Made by a program: the position numbers and the translations under genes. From assembly GCA_963989385.1 (NCBI GenBank), contig OZ022507.1, positions 57,795,400 through 57,859,399 of the forward strand: a stretch of DNA of 64,000 nt, in the 5' to 3' direction. The stretch is from Ctena decussata. Its lineage: Eukaryota > Mollusca > Bivalvia > Lucinida > Lucinidae. Numbering within the stretch: the first letter of the stretch is position 1; the number at the start of each line of letters is the position of its first letter. Positions 12,674 to 23,715 of this stretch are shown piece by piece. Under the pieces are notes generated by a model. The model was not told the DNA's origin. It saw only the letters and a list, made by a program, of their open reading frames with translations, and searched no databases.

Positions 12674-12888
12674 TGTAGTGGTGCGCCATGTCCGACGGAT
12701 TATCCATTGCGGTCAGTTACTGGTCGATTTGGTTCGGCATTTAGATGGCGCTAATTTCGCTGCACGTGACTGCAGAAGCGCTCTCTTACTTACCTTGACG
12801 TCGTAGCGGGAAGACGGGCTTTCTTTCTCTGGAGCTCCAGATAAGAATTCTACCGGCTGAGACAAGTTTGCGGGTGAGTTTTACTTTA
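12674..12888 (+). repeat. 5' LTR
   Basis: 215 bp beginning TGTAGTGGTGCGCC and ending TTTACTTTA. It is identical to the 3' LTR except ATAAG here versus ATGAG there, near position 12841-12845. The end is TA rather than the usual CA, which is unusual but is fixed by the target-site duplication. Confidence 0.93.
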
Positions 12889-12889
12889 A

Positions 12890-12907
12890 TGGTGGCAGCT
12901 GAACAGA
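12890..12907 (+). other. Primer-binding site candidate
   Basis: TGGTGGCAGCTGAACAGA begins one base after LTR1. A TGG start is expected for complementarity to a tRNA CCA end. The tRNA was not identified. Confidence 0.6.
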
Positions 12908-13579
12908 ACTTCCAACGCTTCTGAGAGGGAGAATTTACTGGAAAGTCTCAACCAAAAATTTGCTACTTCCTGACCCGGACCAGCAGGCGTTTTCAGATTT
13001 GATAATTCTAATAGCTGTATGGTTTTTCCAAAGGTTTACTGTCATTTTTAGAATTATTCTGCACTGTCTGTGACATAATTTCTTCAATATTGTTTGGCAT
13101 AATGAAATTAAAAATTTTCGGCTGAACAAAATTGCGCACGTGCACACGTGGCAGCCATTTTGAAAAAAGACAGCTAAGCTTACTTTTTCATTTAATTGGC
13201 TATTCCTGCAACTGTTTAAAGCTTAATACCCCAGTTTACAAGTTAAATTTCTTTCAAAGGAAGAAAAAATGTATTTCATTAAAATTTCCTCATTTTAACA
13301 GACAGTTTTTGTTTGTATAAAATACATGTTTGCAGACGTGCATCCGGTTTCATGGCATAAGTCAAAGACTTGCGCAAATATTGAAACGTGTTTTGAATGA
13401 AATACATATTCAGAGGGGTATAAACCGGTTTTGAAGCTCGTGTTAGTCAAAGACGTGTACACCAGCCATAAACGTGGTTTGAAAACAGTTTCGACGTCAT
13501 TGTAAGTGAGCAGCCGTTTTGTTGCAGGTAAAAAGAAATAAATTATAAAATTTATTCTTGTGAATTTACTTTGCGACAA

Positions 13580-15300
13580 AATGACATCAGACATGCAAAA
13601 CCCAATTCGTGTGAATTTTGCGACGGTCGAAGACCTCCAGAGCATTCCACACATTGGTCCAAAGGTTGCATGTACATTGATTGCATTGCGATAGTCAAGG
13701 CAATCTGACCCTAGAAACATTGCAGACGTTTCTCCGAGCAAAGTTCGATGAGGAAACGTTGGCAATGTTAGATTTTTCTCGCAGGCTTGCCTATTGCACC
13801 AGCACAATATGGGTTGGAAGAAAGGGAGGAACCTTGGGTGGAGGAAAGGGAGGAACCTAGGGTGGAGGAAAGGCAAAGACCTGTTTCACCAGCCCGAAGT
13901 GTTTATGAGGACTCCTTTGAGGTAAATCCTTCAACCACTGCAAAGAAAGAGGTAACTGAACAAAGGGCACCCATGTTTGCAGAAAGGCCTCCCATGTATG
14001 AACAAATGCCACCCATGTTTGAAAGGTGGGAAAATTTTAGACAACAGTTTTCCCCAATGACCAGCATGCATGACCAGAAACCGTCTCTTCCTGCTGAAAG
14101 GGGCGGTGACCCGTCATGTGATGGGCCCATTCCTAGTTCCTCTGTTCAAAGGTCTGAGGAATATAAAGTTCCGAGGCCGACAAAGTTTGCCAAAGAACTG
14201 TATCGTAAGAGTACGAAGAGGGAGAAAAAGGTGGGGAAACTGGAAAAGAGTAAGCATCATAAAAAGAGTGCGAAGCACAAGAAAAGACCTTACAGAGATT
14301 CTAGCTCTTCATCCTCTTCCTCGTCTAGTAACAATGCAAAGAAAGAGGGCGGGATGGGAAACTGGAAAAAAGTAGGCATTGTAAGGCTGGAAAGCACAAG
14401 AAAAAAGTTCAGAGAGATACCAGCTCTTCTTCCGAAGACCGTGAGTACATTGAGAAAGGGGCAAAGCCCAAGAAAAAGACTAAGAAAAGAGATGAGTCTT
14501 CCAGTTCTCCTAGCTCTTCTGATTCTTCTAGCTCTAGTACAGACTCTGATGATGAATTTAACATCCGTGCAAAGCACCGTTCTCATCATAAAAAGTCGAA
14601 GAAAAAGAGTGGGGCTGCAATTCTGAGATTATTGCCTAAAAATCTCAGTTATGACGGGAAAACAAATTGGCTGGCATTCAAACAGAAGTTCACTCGATAT
14701 GCCACTGCATGTGAATGGACTTCCGACGAATGTTTGAATTGTTTATGCTGGTGCTTGACTGATAAAGCAGCAGATTTCTATGCCATCTTGATGGAAAGAA
14801 ACGAGCATTTGACGTATCGACGTCTAATGAGTCGATTGGAAAAACGTTTCGGTGTCAAGGAATTGGCGGAAACTGCTCAGGCAAGGTTTCGGCAGGCAAC
14901 CCAGGAACCAGGGGAATCACTTGAAGACTGGGCTGATAGGATATTGACACTGGCAACTAAGGCATTTAAGATGTTGCCAGAGCAGTATTCTAGCAAGCAG
15001 GCTGTCGTTAGATTATGTGAAGGTCTACTCGACAGAGAAGCTGGGTTGCGTGTTGGAATGAATAAGCCTGCTACAATAGAGCAAGCCATCAATAGTATAA
15101 GGTGGTATCAACACCTACATCAGTCCGTTTATGGAAAATCCAGTAAACGGAAACAGGATGAAGTTTTTGAGATGGTTGTTCAAGGGACAAACGTCCAGAA
15201 TGAGAGTTCTGATGAGCAAAGTTCATCAAGAATCTCAGATCTTGAAGCAGTCATGATAAAGCTTCAGGAAAGTTTTGATGCAATGTCATCAAAGTTCTGA
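13580..15300 (+). pseudogene. gag: Retrotransposon gag, broken by frameshifts and a stop
   Basis: Reading from ATG at 13580, about 36 residues containing LQSIPHIGPKVA (a helix-hairpin-helix-like segment) run into a stop near 13691 together with a shift of frame. The sequence continues as LTLETLQTFLRAKF, then shifts again near 13785. A region with three EER(E/Q) repeats, a lysine/serine-rich stretch duplicated in tandem (GKLEKSKHHKKS near 14235, a similar unit near 14360) and a run of Ser follow. After another shift near 14340 one frame stays open to the TGA at 15300. This last part is the capsid-like gag core, with LTDKAADFYA, LEKRFG and QEPGESLEDWADRI, as in Ty3/Gypsy gag. No CCHC zinc knuckle is visible before the stop. 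Gag would package the element RNA in particles; this copy could not make full-length protein without repair. Confidence 0.88.
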
Positions 15301-15623
15301 CCATAGGAGCAGAACTACAGCTCCAAAATGGGGAAGAAAAATGGTGGTATATGGCAGTTTTGCCCTGACTCATGAACAGAAAATACTGTACTACGCCTAA
15401 AGTCTCCATAGTCCTATCAGCGGTAAAAACGACTAAATTCAAATCAGTGTAAAAAGCTGTTCAACCTTCACGTTTGATAATAAAATGCGGGTTAGTGTGC
15501 ATATATTAAGTTATATAACAAGCAAAAAGTAGGGAAAACAAGTTTTTGAAAAATAACAAATCGCTCGCAAAATCAAATTTCCTGTTCTGGTTTCCCGTCT
15601 GGCGGTGCTGTGTGGGCATCTAC

Positions 15624-15882
15624 GGGATACTGATTGGGACTCCACACCTGTACATTGTATTTTTACCATTTTATGAAATCGAAAGTAGGTCATTTTAGTT
15701 GCCAACTAAAATGACCGGAATAAGTTTTCAAACCCTTTTTATGCGAAGCTCAAGGATGTTTTATTTGTTTAAAGCTGGCTAATCACGGTCATTTACAATG
15801 ATGAAACTATAGTAAGAAGCTTGCAGCGATTCCTCATGATAAAATTTTTCATGCTGATAGAGCAGTGGGGCCTTTAAGGAGC
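15624..15882 (-). repeat. Nested copy of the 58.6-59.3 kb repeat family
   Basis: The segment is the reverse complement of about 58578-58822. Shared blocks include GCCAACTAAAATGACC, AAATGACCGTGATT (inverse) and GTGGGGCCTTTAA at its right end. It lies just after gag, where protease and reverse transcriptase should start. It may therefore mark an insertion linked to the loss of pol. Confidence 0.8.
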
Positions 15883-15949
15883 TGCCGGCAACAGTACGGC
15901 TTACTAGACAATGCAGGTATTGTTGCTGGGTAGGCTCTTTACGGTTCGT

Positions 15950-16300
15950 GCAGATCATTGTTGTCTAACTTGGCTATTAAGGTTTTAAGACCCACAAGGG
16001 CAGTTGGTCAGGTGGATAGTGAAATATCGACCTGTGTAACCATGGATGCTGGTGCAATGTCTAGAATACCGGTGTCTAGAGAGCATTGTAATGCATATGG
16101 TCTTAGGGTAAAACCCTGTGATCTGCCGTGTGGGGGTGTGAATTCTGCATAAAGGCCGATAAAAATGGGGGTTCCTTTTCCAGGGAAGTGGATGGTACAG
16201 TAACAAAGGCATCTCCAATGTTGCAGATCATTATACCTATGATCACTGAACAAATGGTGATGTGACTGGGGAATGTTTAATTGGTATGGAAGAAAATGTT
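15950..16300 (+). pseudogene. Possible retroviral-type protease remnant
   Basis: One frame reads MDAGAMSRIPVS, then HCNAYGLRVKPCDLP. This resembles the DTGA active-site loop and following strand of retropepsins with Thr replaced by Ala. The surrounding frame is broken after about 64 residues. The resemblance is short and the call is tentative. Confidence 0.35.
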
Positions 16301-17130
16301 CAGTTCTTAAAATCCTGGGGAATGTGGCAAAAGTACAATTGAATTGGAACAGGGGGACACTCCTGGGGCACGGGGTCGTACCAGAAAAAGTTCAGGGAAA
16401 ACCTGGGGTATTGAAAAACTTGTAGATATGAATCGGGTAGCTCCCGATGGATGGATTAAAGATACCATGGGGAATGTTCAGATTAATTCTGGGGATTGTG
16501 ATAATAGTCAAACTGGATACAATCTGGAAATATTTTGGGACTATATGAAAAGGGGTATCTTAGAATATGAATAGGTAGAACCTGGGGTATGTCGTGGAGG
16601 GGTATTTCCCAGAGGCCTGAGGTGTTGCAGAGAGTAAGTAATAGCCAGTTAGAAACTCAGCTACAGCAACAAAGTTGTTCGTTAGCTGTTAGAGTCAGGA
16701 TAACAGTGTTCTCCCCAGAAATTTCAGAAGTCATGTCACTTTTAGCACAAAAATCAGATTTTGACTTGTTGATCAATTTTTCAAGAAAACCCTTAAAATA
16801 GCCATGTTTTGTCAAAATTAGTCTAAATTTACATTATAATTAATTTGTTGTAAGCCTTAATGCATTTAAAAACTTTACTGGCTAAAAAAATGAAAATAAT
16901 AGCACTTTAATAAAATTTCTTTGGAATTTAGGCATGTTGCAACGGTAATTTGAAGAAGGCATGTTGCAAGCGACGTGCCTTAATGGTCTGGGGAGATCCC
17001 TGGGAGAAATAAGTCCATATAGATTCTCACGTTGGATGGGTTGGCAGACATCGAGATCAGCCTTGGAGTAACTGAAGAACCATCACGCTGGGTTTCTCAT
17101 TGGAAGATTTATAAGTATCGCAGGCCAATG
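16300..17130 (+). other. Internal retrotransposon sequence with no recognisable domain
   Basis: Short frames occur (for example 16344-16574). No YxDD reverse-transcriptase motif or RNase H signature is visible in any frame. Reverse transcriptase and RNase H appear to be deleted here. Confidence 0.6.
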
Positions 17131-17139
17131 ATGAAGATC

Positions 17140-17650
17140 TGCAAATCCTACTTGACTGGATGAAAAGCGCTAGTAAACCTGAAGAAGGAGCTCTGTTCCT
17201 TGCAGGCCCTGCGGCAAAGTCGTACAGGCTTAACAGGGAGCAATTTCTCCTGATTGATGAGGACCTATATAACTCGAAAAGCCACCGACGAGAAGGACCT
17301 GGTCATGTCAACAAGTTTGAGAGACGAAGCCATCCAGTTAAGTCATTGCATATACCATCTGCAGGACATCGGGGAGTGGCCAGAAACAAAGCTAGAAGAA
17401 AGGGAAATTCTGTTGATAGGTCACCCATGGAGAGAGTCCACATTGACCTGGGACCATTGCCAAAATGCCCAGAGGAAATGAGAACATACTATGATCAAGA
17501 TCAGTTCACTAAATGGGTATAATGTATACCACCCCAATCGCAAACTGCTGAAGTAACAGCCAAAGCAGCTGTTGTACATTTTTTTCTTGTGTAATGCCCT
17601 TGAGATCCATGAATCACAGATTACGACATATAGGCCGTACTGGAAGATTC
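17140..17650 (+). pseudogene. Integrase fragment, internally deleted
   Basis: The frame from about 17140 gives a stretch with LNREQFLLIDEDLYNSK, then SAGHRGVARNKAR, then PMERVHIDLGPLPK and DQFTKWV. These match in order the region before the integrase zinc finger, part of the finger and the start of the catalytic core of Ty3/Gypsy integrases. The second half of the HHCC finger is missing between 17395 and 17420. Two frames carry alternating parts (17254-17481 holds TSLRDEAIQLSH), showing a frameshift. A TAA at 17520 follows, after which core-like residues SQTAEVTAKAAV continue for a short way. Integrase would insert the cDNA into the genome; this piece cannot be active. Confidence 0.85.
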
Positions 17651-17702
17651 CGTCCTTGAGATCCATGAATCACGGATTACGACATAGGCCGTACTGGAAG
17701 GA
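17600..17702 (+). repeat. Tandem duplication of about 50 bp
   Basis: CCTTGAGATCCATGAATCAC followed by a GATTACGACATA-containing block occurs twice back to back. The copies differ by a TA insertion and one substitution. Confidence 0.9.
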
Positions 17703-17753
17703 CCAGGCAGAAAGGGATCTACTATGAAGGGTAGGGACAGATTACACCCCACG

Positions 17754-18040
17754 GTCAGCTACGATACCACTGATAGCTACCTCTGCATGTCAGATGTATC
17801 AAGAACTCAAGTCAACTGTGATACACCGGATAGCTTCCTCTGCACGCCAGATGTATCCAGAAGTCACACCCTACAGTCAGCTACGATACAACTGATAGCT
17901 TCTTCTGCACGTCAGATGTATCAGGAATCGTCAATCAACTACGATACAACTGATAGCTTCTTCTGCACGTCAGATGTATCAGGAACCGCCAGTCAGCTAC
18001 GATACAACCAATAGCGCCTTCTGCATGTCAGATATTTCTT
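17754..18040 (+). repeat. Tandem repeat, period about 60 bp, near the 3' end of the LTR element
   Basis: About four and a half units contain CAGCTACGATACAACTGATAG followed by CTTCTTCTGCACGTCAGATG in most copies. In one frame they encode YDTTDSFFCTSDVSG-like units. The array was probably generated by slippage or template switching. Confidence 0.9.
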
Positions 18041-18151
18041 GAATATTCTACGACACGCTGCCAACATCAGCTAAACACTGGGAGCTTCACTGCATACCAG
18101 GTGTTCTACTGATACTGAGAACGTCCGAGAAGTCGTCAGATCTTTCTTCAT

Positions 18152-18165
18152 AAAATGGGGAGGAG
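18152..18165 (+). other. Polypurine tract
   Basis: AAAATGGGGAGGAG abuts LTR2 directly, as expected for plus-strand DNA priming. Confidence 0.75.
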
Positions 18166-18380
18166 TGTAGTGGTGCGCCATGTCCGACGGATTATCCATT
18201 GCGGTCAGTTACTGGTCGATTTGGTTCGGCATTTAGATGGCGCTAATTTCGCTGCACGTGACTGCAGAAGCGCTCTCTTACTTACCTTGACGTCGTAGCG
18301 GGAAGACGGGCTTTCTTTCTCTGGAGCTCCAGATGAGAATTCTACCGGCTGAGACAAGTTTGCGGGTGAGTTTTACTTTA
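18166..18380 (+). repeat. 3' LTR
   Basis: 215 bp, the same as LTR1 except one base. It is followed by the ATAG duplication at 18381-18384. Confidence 0.93.
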
Positions 18381-18443
18381 ATAGCCTCAATTAAGCTGAG
18401 ACTTCTATTTTTTTTTCTTTGACGAATTCCTTGCTTTCCATGA

Positions 18444-18650
18444 GCCCCGCGGTATCTCAGTAGGTTAAGAGCTTGCCTGCTAACCTAGCGGTCCCAGGTT
18501 TGAAACCCGCTGTAGGCGGAAATCTTTCCAACTGCAAACGGGATTCCGTTGCACAGAGCCTTCCATTATCACCCGCCCATCGTCCTGATATGACTGGAAT
18601 ACTATTGAAAAGGACGTAAGATAGCAAGTCATCCATCCGTCCCTTTTTCC
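18444..18650 (+). mobile_element. tRNA-derived SINE
   Basis: The head has an A-box-like TATCTCAGTAGGTTAAGAG and B-box-like GGTTTGAAACCC. The body includes CACCCGCCCATCGTCCTGAT and the tail GACTGGAATACTATTGAAAA, then a CATCCATC-like end. It has the same architecture as 27376-27590. Confidence 0.88.
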
Positions 18651-18929
18651 AAAAGACTCTTCTTCAGAATCTGTCTTCACTGTAGCTGGTAATGTGCCGT
18701 GTGGCGGTGGTAAACAGTTTCCCCGTACATTATCATAGTGCAGGTTATATATTTATTTCTCCTTTGTGATTATTGGACTCATTCAAAGTCAGTTTGAAAA
18801 GAGAGTTCTGCTGAAGCCAGTGCTAGTTCTCCTTCAAAGAAATTTAGCCTTAGCAACAGCATAGCAACCACTTAAGTCGTTTTATGAATACGGCCCCTGG
18901 GAAACTGCAAAGATTTTTTTTCTAAATTA

Positions 18930-19235
18930 TAATACATGTATGACGTCGCTATTATTCAGAAGATAACGTCGTGTAATAAACATTGTATGACCACAAGTGT
19001 AATAACACTTTGGCGCGTGCACGTAACGTCATTGAAAACGTCCGTGTCAACAATGCGTTTTCTCCTTGAAATAATGTTCAATTTGCAGGCAATAAAATCC
19101 CATTTTAAAGGGCCATATGATGAACAGACTCCTACACTCATAGTCATTCCATATGAAAATTATGAAACTCGCCGAAGACTCGTTTCATAAATTTCATATG
19201 AAATGACCACTCGTGTATGATCCTCTATATCATGA
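18930..19235 (+). mobile_element. Copy of the GGATCTTACACGAGTGG repeat family
   Basis: It runs from GACGTCGCTATTATTCAGA to CACTCGTGTATGATCCTCTA. It contains a hairpin AAACTCGCCGAAG/CTCGTTTCATAA near the right end and a CTCATAGTCATTCCATATGA inner end. It is the best match to 53995-54262. Confidence 0.85.
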
Positions 19236-19375
19236 TGGCGCTTCAAACAGTTCCCAGCATCCAGGAAAGTAGCGTAATCAAATAAATACTGTGCGTACGG
19301 AAGCCTAGATGTGACTGTATTTTGTGAAGGGACCTATTGAGTTTTCTGTTTCGACCGTGCGACTCTTGTATTTTG

Positions 19376-19377
<2 letters not shown>

Positions 19378-19430
<53 letters not shown>
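19378..19430. repeat. (GT)n microsatellite
   Basis: About 26 uninterrupted GT units. Confidence 0.97.
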
Positions 19431-19431
<1 letters not shown>

Positions 19432-19639
19432 ACATCACTGTATGGGTCACATGATTACCTATAGAGGGTGTAGGAGTTAGGGAACAGAGGAACATATGAT
19501 TTTCATGCTGATATGAAAAAGTTGTATTATAATTGTTGTCTTTCGTGTGATTCTCGTGATATCTGCTTGTAAACAGACTGAATTGTTTTATAAATCATGG
19601 TTTTGGTTACGCACGCTTATTTCATAATCAAAAGGTAAG

Positions 19640-20310
19640 GGTTGGGGGGGGGGGAATTCTCAGGAACTGACACAATTCAATCTCAGATCCAACCCAAGAC
19701 ACCATGTGGGAAAGAGACAACACAAAATTAGTCACCACCAAAGACAACACCAGTGGCAGCCATATGAACAGCCATTTCCCATATTAGTGGTCAGCCTGAA
19801 CATCACAAACAATATATCAATAACAGACATAGCAACTAATAACAGGTAAAAGAACCAAGAAGAACCAAAACAGAACTGCCGCCTTCGGACGGCTAGATTT
19901 GAAATTACTGTGGTGGTGGGTGGTGATGGGAGGGGGGGGGGGGGGCTTTACCGGTTTGTGGTCGACCAGCCCTCGCCCTTTGCTTTGCCTTGGTTCGTGA
20001 GATGCTTAGTTGTTCAACCCAACAAATACATCCACCGTTCTCACAACAGTCTTACAAAAAGCACCAACCCTGACAATAAGAACAAATTATACGTAAAATA
20101 TTAAACATCTCTTTTTACCTATTTTCATTTTCTTAATGTCAGGGCTAGCTTAAACATAACAAACAATATATCAAAACAGTCAAAGCGACAAGCAACACAT
20201 GAAATAACTAAGAAGAACCAAAACCGAAGTGCTGCTTTGGGACGGCCAGCAATTAAATTACTGGGGGCTGGGGGGGGGTGTTGCTTAACCGGAACCGGTT
20301 TGTGGTCGAC
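19640..20310 (-). repeat. Two partial copies of the CGTCCCAAGGCGGT repeat family
   Basis: Two blocks (about 19780-19975 and 20130-20310) share ACAAACAATATATCAA, AAGAAGAACCAAAAC and GGTTTGTGGTCGACCA. They are the reverse of the segment ACTGACCGTCCCAAGGCGGT found at 45690 and 59765. The long minus-strand frame at 20125-20595 is repeat sequence. Confidence 0.75.
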
Positions 20311-20983
20311 CAACAAAATTACGTCTGTAAATGGCCAAACCATAACAGTAAAGTCCAAACACAAAAAATATAAAACAAAATTCAAAATACAGGAGTCATT
20401 AGGTCCAAACACAGAACAATAAAAAAAAGAAAAAAGAAAAAACAGCGTCACATTTCGGCTTCCATATGTGTGAGCATCAGCTTCATACTTCTTTGCCACT
20501 AAATTGTGTCGTGACTTTGTTACACAATTGGAAAATAAAGTTAACATTAACTGTAATGAGTTATAGACAACAAATTTCAAGAGAAATTCTTCCATTTGAT
20601 GAAAACTGATATTTTATAAAATTGTCTAATTAATTTATACGCATGCCATCTGCAAGATATGAAATGGAAAACAGGATTTAATACACGAAACAATCATCTC
20701 CAGCAAAACAAATAGCAAGACTGAACAAAAATACGTTTAATGAGCATTTACAAATTTCAGCTATCAGAGGTTCTTCAAAGTAATATGTAGAAATAACGGA
20801 AATATAGACTACGAAACAGTTCTAAAACACAAAACATTATCATTTGACCCCTACCACACAGACACACACAGACACACACACACACAGAGGCTGGTAACGT
20901 AAATAGCAGTAAACTCGTTCAATATTCAATATTAAGGTTATTATTTATTCACTTAAATTGTGTGTTGAAAATGTTTTCAAACG

Positions 20984-20989
20984 TTTATT
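20984..20989 (-). terminator. Polyadenylation signal candidate of Gene A
   Basis: AATAAA on the minus strand, 24 bases past the Gene A stop codon. This is a plausible distance for a very short 3' UTR. Confidence 0.5.
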
Positions 20990-21013
20990 GCTCCAATCAT
21001 TTTTCAAACATGT

Positions 21014-21338
21014 TTATGCCTTTAGGCCCTTAGATTGCAGCAGTTGTTTGGTCACATGCAAGAATGGTTCTTCAACGCTACTGTTATCTATAGCATTTGT
21101 TTCAAAATAGCTGACACCCATCTGTTTTGCAAAACTCTCTGCTTCTTCTGGTGTGACCTCTCTGTCGCGTTGATCAATTCTGTTGCCGACAAGAACAATA
21201 ACACAGTTTTCAGGACCTTGAGTAGAAACTGACTTAAACCAGTCCTCAATACCTGTGAATGTTTGTCTGTCAGCAACATTAAAGAGAAGGAGGACTGCAT
21301 GCGACCCTCTGTAATACGCGGTAGTTATGGTTCTGAAT
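21014..21338 (-). CDS. Gene A exon 2: Rab-like small GTPase, C-terminal half
   Basis: The exon follows a TTTAG acceptor (AG at 21339-21340) and restores the split Arg codon, giving RFRTITTAYYRGSHAV, a very Rab-like start. It contains VLVGNRID (G4, with Arg in place of the usual Lys of NKxD) and FETNA (G5, normally ETSA). It ends at TAA with QSKGLKA. There is no C-terminal cysteine, so no geranylgeranylation site. Exons 1 and 2 together encode 184 residues, slightly shorter than typical Rabs (about 200) because the hypervariable tail is truncated. A minus-strand 70-residue frame here is a shadow. The fold is certain; the subfamily is not, though exon 2 reads closest to Rab8/Rab1-type sequence. 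Confidence 0.9.
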
Positions 21339-21689
21339 CTAAATAAATGAAGAAAAGAGAAATACTGAAAATCGGAAAATATTGGCGAAAGTTATAATAA
21401 ATCTACAGCAAAACTGGCATTTTAGTGCACAAGACTGTTACGGGAATTACATATATTTCTTTACAACAACAATGTATTTTAATGAAAATAAGCAGTCGCA
21501 GAACTGTCCCATTAGTTACAGTGAAGACGAACGTAAACTGTATAAAAATTGCCTAATGAATCGTGACAGGCAAATTATTTGATGTAAAGACATGATGAAA
21601 ATAAATGCCCAAGAAAATAATCATCTAAACATGTTACAAGAAATTGCCGTATATCACGAGAGATCAGCGAATACACAGATCAACAAGTG

Positions 21690-22060
21690 CATACCCCACT
21701 CCAGGCCCGGATCCAGACCACAACTAGCTGGCGGGGCTCTCTCTGGACAACTGGTGGTGCTCAGGGCTCAAAGAAATAAGCCATAATCAAGGTTCCAGAT
21801 AAAATAGAGTATTCGATGAAAAATCAAGATTTTTCAATATATGTTATGGCATCTCATTGGAATCGCCTCATTGAGGCGATTCCAGTGATGTGTCACAACA
21901 TATATTTCAATCTTACCTTTGGGAATATCATCTCAAATTATCATCAGGTACTCCTTATTACCTACTTTTTCCTGCATTATGTTCGACAAAGACTCCCAGG
22001 TGGCGGGGCTTAAGCCCCAAAGCCCACCCCCTGGATCCGGGGCTGCCACTCCACATCCAC
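21690..22060. repeat. GCCCCGGATCC repeat family with CGCCTCATTGAGGCG palindrome
   Basis: The segment holds CAGGCCCGGATCCAGACC, the palindrome AATCGCCTCATTGAGGCGAT, ACAACATATATTTCAA and a right end with GGGGCTTAAGCCCCAAAGCC. Related copies are at 30625, 31053 and 32762. Confidence 0.75.
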
Positions 22061-22501
22061 CCTATTTCTGTTGCTTGCATTGAAGGTAAGAGTACAAACA
22101 GAGATACCAGGGGTTATCAAAAGGTTTTGAACCTCACACAGGAACGGAAGATATTTGGATTTATACTGCTTTATTTTTCAACAGTTCCCTTCCAACTCCA
22201 CACACTTGTTCCATCTAGTTTACCAGTCATTGATACCCGGTCGGTAAAACTCAACCTTAGGTTACCTTAACCTGCTCTCTCCATACCAGCAGTCAGCTCA
22301 TCATCATCCTCAAATTTCCGGCCGAATGGTGATTTTTTTAGTGCCTTGGAAAAAGGTGGAAGTCGCTGGGGGTGGAGGGGGGGGGGGCTAGATCTGGAGA
22401 ATCGGGTGGGTTAGGGAGGCGTTCGTAGCCAAACTCGCGCATATAGCAACTTGGCTGGAGTTGTACCGAGTTAGCAAGGCTCCACTGCTGTTGACCTTAA
22501 A

Positions 22502-22535
22502 TGAGCCGCGACACAAGACAACCAAAGTTTTTGTA
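22502..22535 (+). mobile_element. Single end of the TGAGCCGCGACACG MITE
   Basis: TGAGCCGCGACACAAGACAA is followed by unrelated sequence. No opposite end was seen, so it is a truncated copy. Confidence 0.6.
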
Positions 22536-22984
22536 AGCATTTATTTACACATGAAAGGACTTCTATCCTTAAGGCGTGAATTTTCCCTATGATTTAAAAG
22601 TTATACGGATCTCTGGCTTCTGCTTTGCATTTATGACTATGACATGTAACTTGCATGACAAATGAATTTTCAAATGTTTGTGTCCATGTAAAGTAGGTTA
22701 AACAGACGCTGACGTTGAAGTCATTGTTGAGATAAGTTGTAAATTATCCTCAAACGGATCGTTGAAAATGATTTATTGTATACATTTCACCATTTTTTGA
22801 CTTACATTGCTTACATTACAGACAACATTAGATAGTTTTTACCATATGTATGTGACCTTGGTCTCATTTCAAGGTCATGGTACACAATATAATCCTTGAA
22901 GATCGCAGTGCTACTGTTGACCATTCTTCTTCTTTGGCTTACTGAGTACCGACCTATTGTGTACTTGCATCGCGTAAGTCAGTC

Positions 22985-23050
22985 TGCTGCATGAAGGAAA
23001 TGCTGGGTCACGAGTGTGGGTGTCGGGGGGGGGGGGGGGGGGGGAGTACT
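22985..23050. repeat. Poly-G tract
   Basis: A run of about 22 G bases within the Gene A intron (about 23023-23044). Confidence 0.9.
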
Positions 23051-23584
23051 TGTATTTTAATTATAATGAAGCCTTGGCTTTTGGCCGCTTTGACCGGAAG
23101 TATAACTATGGTTTTGCGTGTTTAAATGCCAGTCAGGCGTAGCAACAAGAAAATCATTGCCTTGTAATCGTGATATGCGTGTATTTAGCATGCATATTTG
23201 ACAAAAATGTATGGAATGATTGACTGATTTCAATATTTTATTACCTTGATTTAGGGTAGGTAGGGTCAGACTGGATTATCTCCCCATGTCTTTGGGTCTG
23301 AATCACAAATGATCTGATTTCATACGGTTTACATGTACATATTTTTGGAAGCTCTGCTAAGAAAAATATGCACAATTTATATTTTGCCTAGAAAAATTTG
23401 CACAATTTATACTTTTGAAAATTTGGATCTGTCGCGCCGTTCTAATGGGGAAAATCCTCGCCTTAAGCATAGAAGTCCTTTTAGACCTTAACTTTAAGAT
23501 CCTCCTTAAGTTTAAGGGATGATTGTGAACCTGGGCCCAGGACTGAATTTAAAGGATATCGAATACTGTTAACTTGAAAGCGCC

Positions 23585-23715
23585 AAAAAAAGACGATAAC
23601 ATTTTCGTCTGCAAAAATTCAAAAAATGTTTCTTTAAAGCATGTATCATATTCAGCATTTGAAGACTAGAGGATAAACGTTGGTACATTATGAGCCGCCT
23701 CACCTGGATTTTTTT
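23585..23715 (+). repeat. Single diverged unit of the 47.9 kb tandem repeat
   Basis: It contains GAAGACTAGAGGATAAAC and TATGAGCCGCCTCACCTGGA. It lies in the Gene A intron. Confidence 0.6.

Larger units (their letters stand above)
12674..18380 (+). mobile_element. Ty3/Gypsy-type LTR retrotransposon, defective
   Basis: Two 215 bp LTRs (12674-12888 and 18166-18380) begin TGTAGTGG and differ at one base that I could find. A 4 bp target-site duplication, ATAG, lies at 12670-12673 and 18381-18384. A primer-binding site follows LTR1 and a purine-rich tract precedes LTR2. The order gag, (pol loss), integrase fragment is that of Ty3/Gypsy elements. The internal region is badly damaged: gag is frame-broken, reverse transcriptase and RNase H are absent, and integrase is a fragment. 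The element cannot move by its own proteins. The LTR similarity suggests recent insertion, presumably with help in trans, or LTR homogenisation by conversion. Confidence 0.93.

Noticed and set aside
13295..13876. 193-residue minus-strand frame
   Set aside because: It is antisense to the retrotransposon gag region; its start is the translated tandem GGAACCTGG-type repeat.
20125..20595. 156-residue minus-strand frame with hydrophobic stretches
   Set aside because: It overlaps a dispersed non-coding repeat and has no motif.
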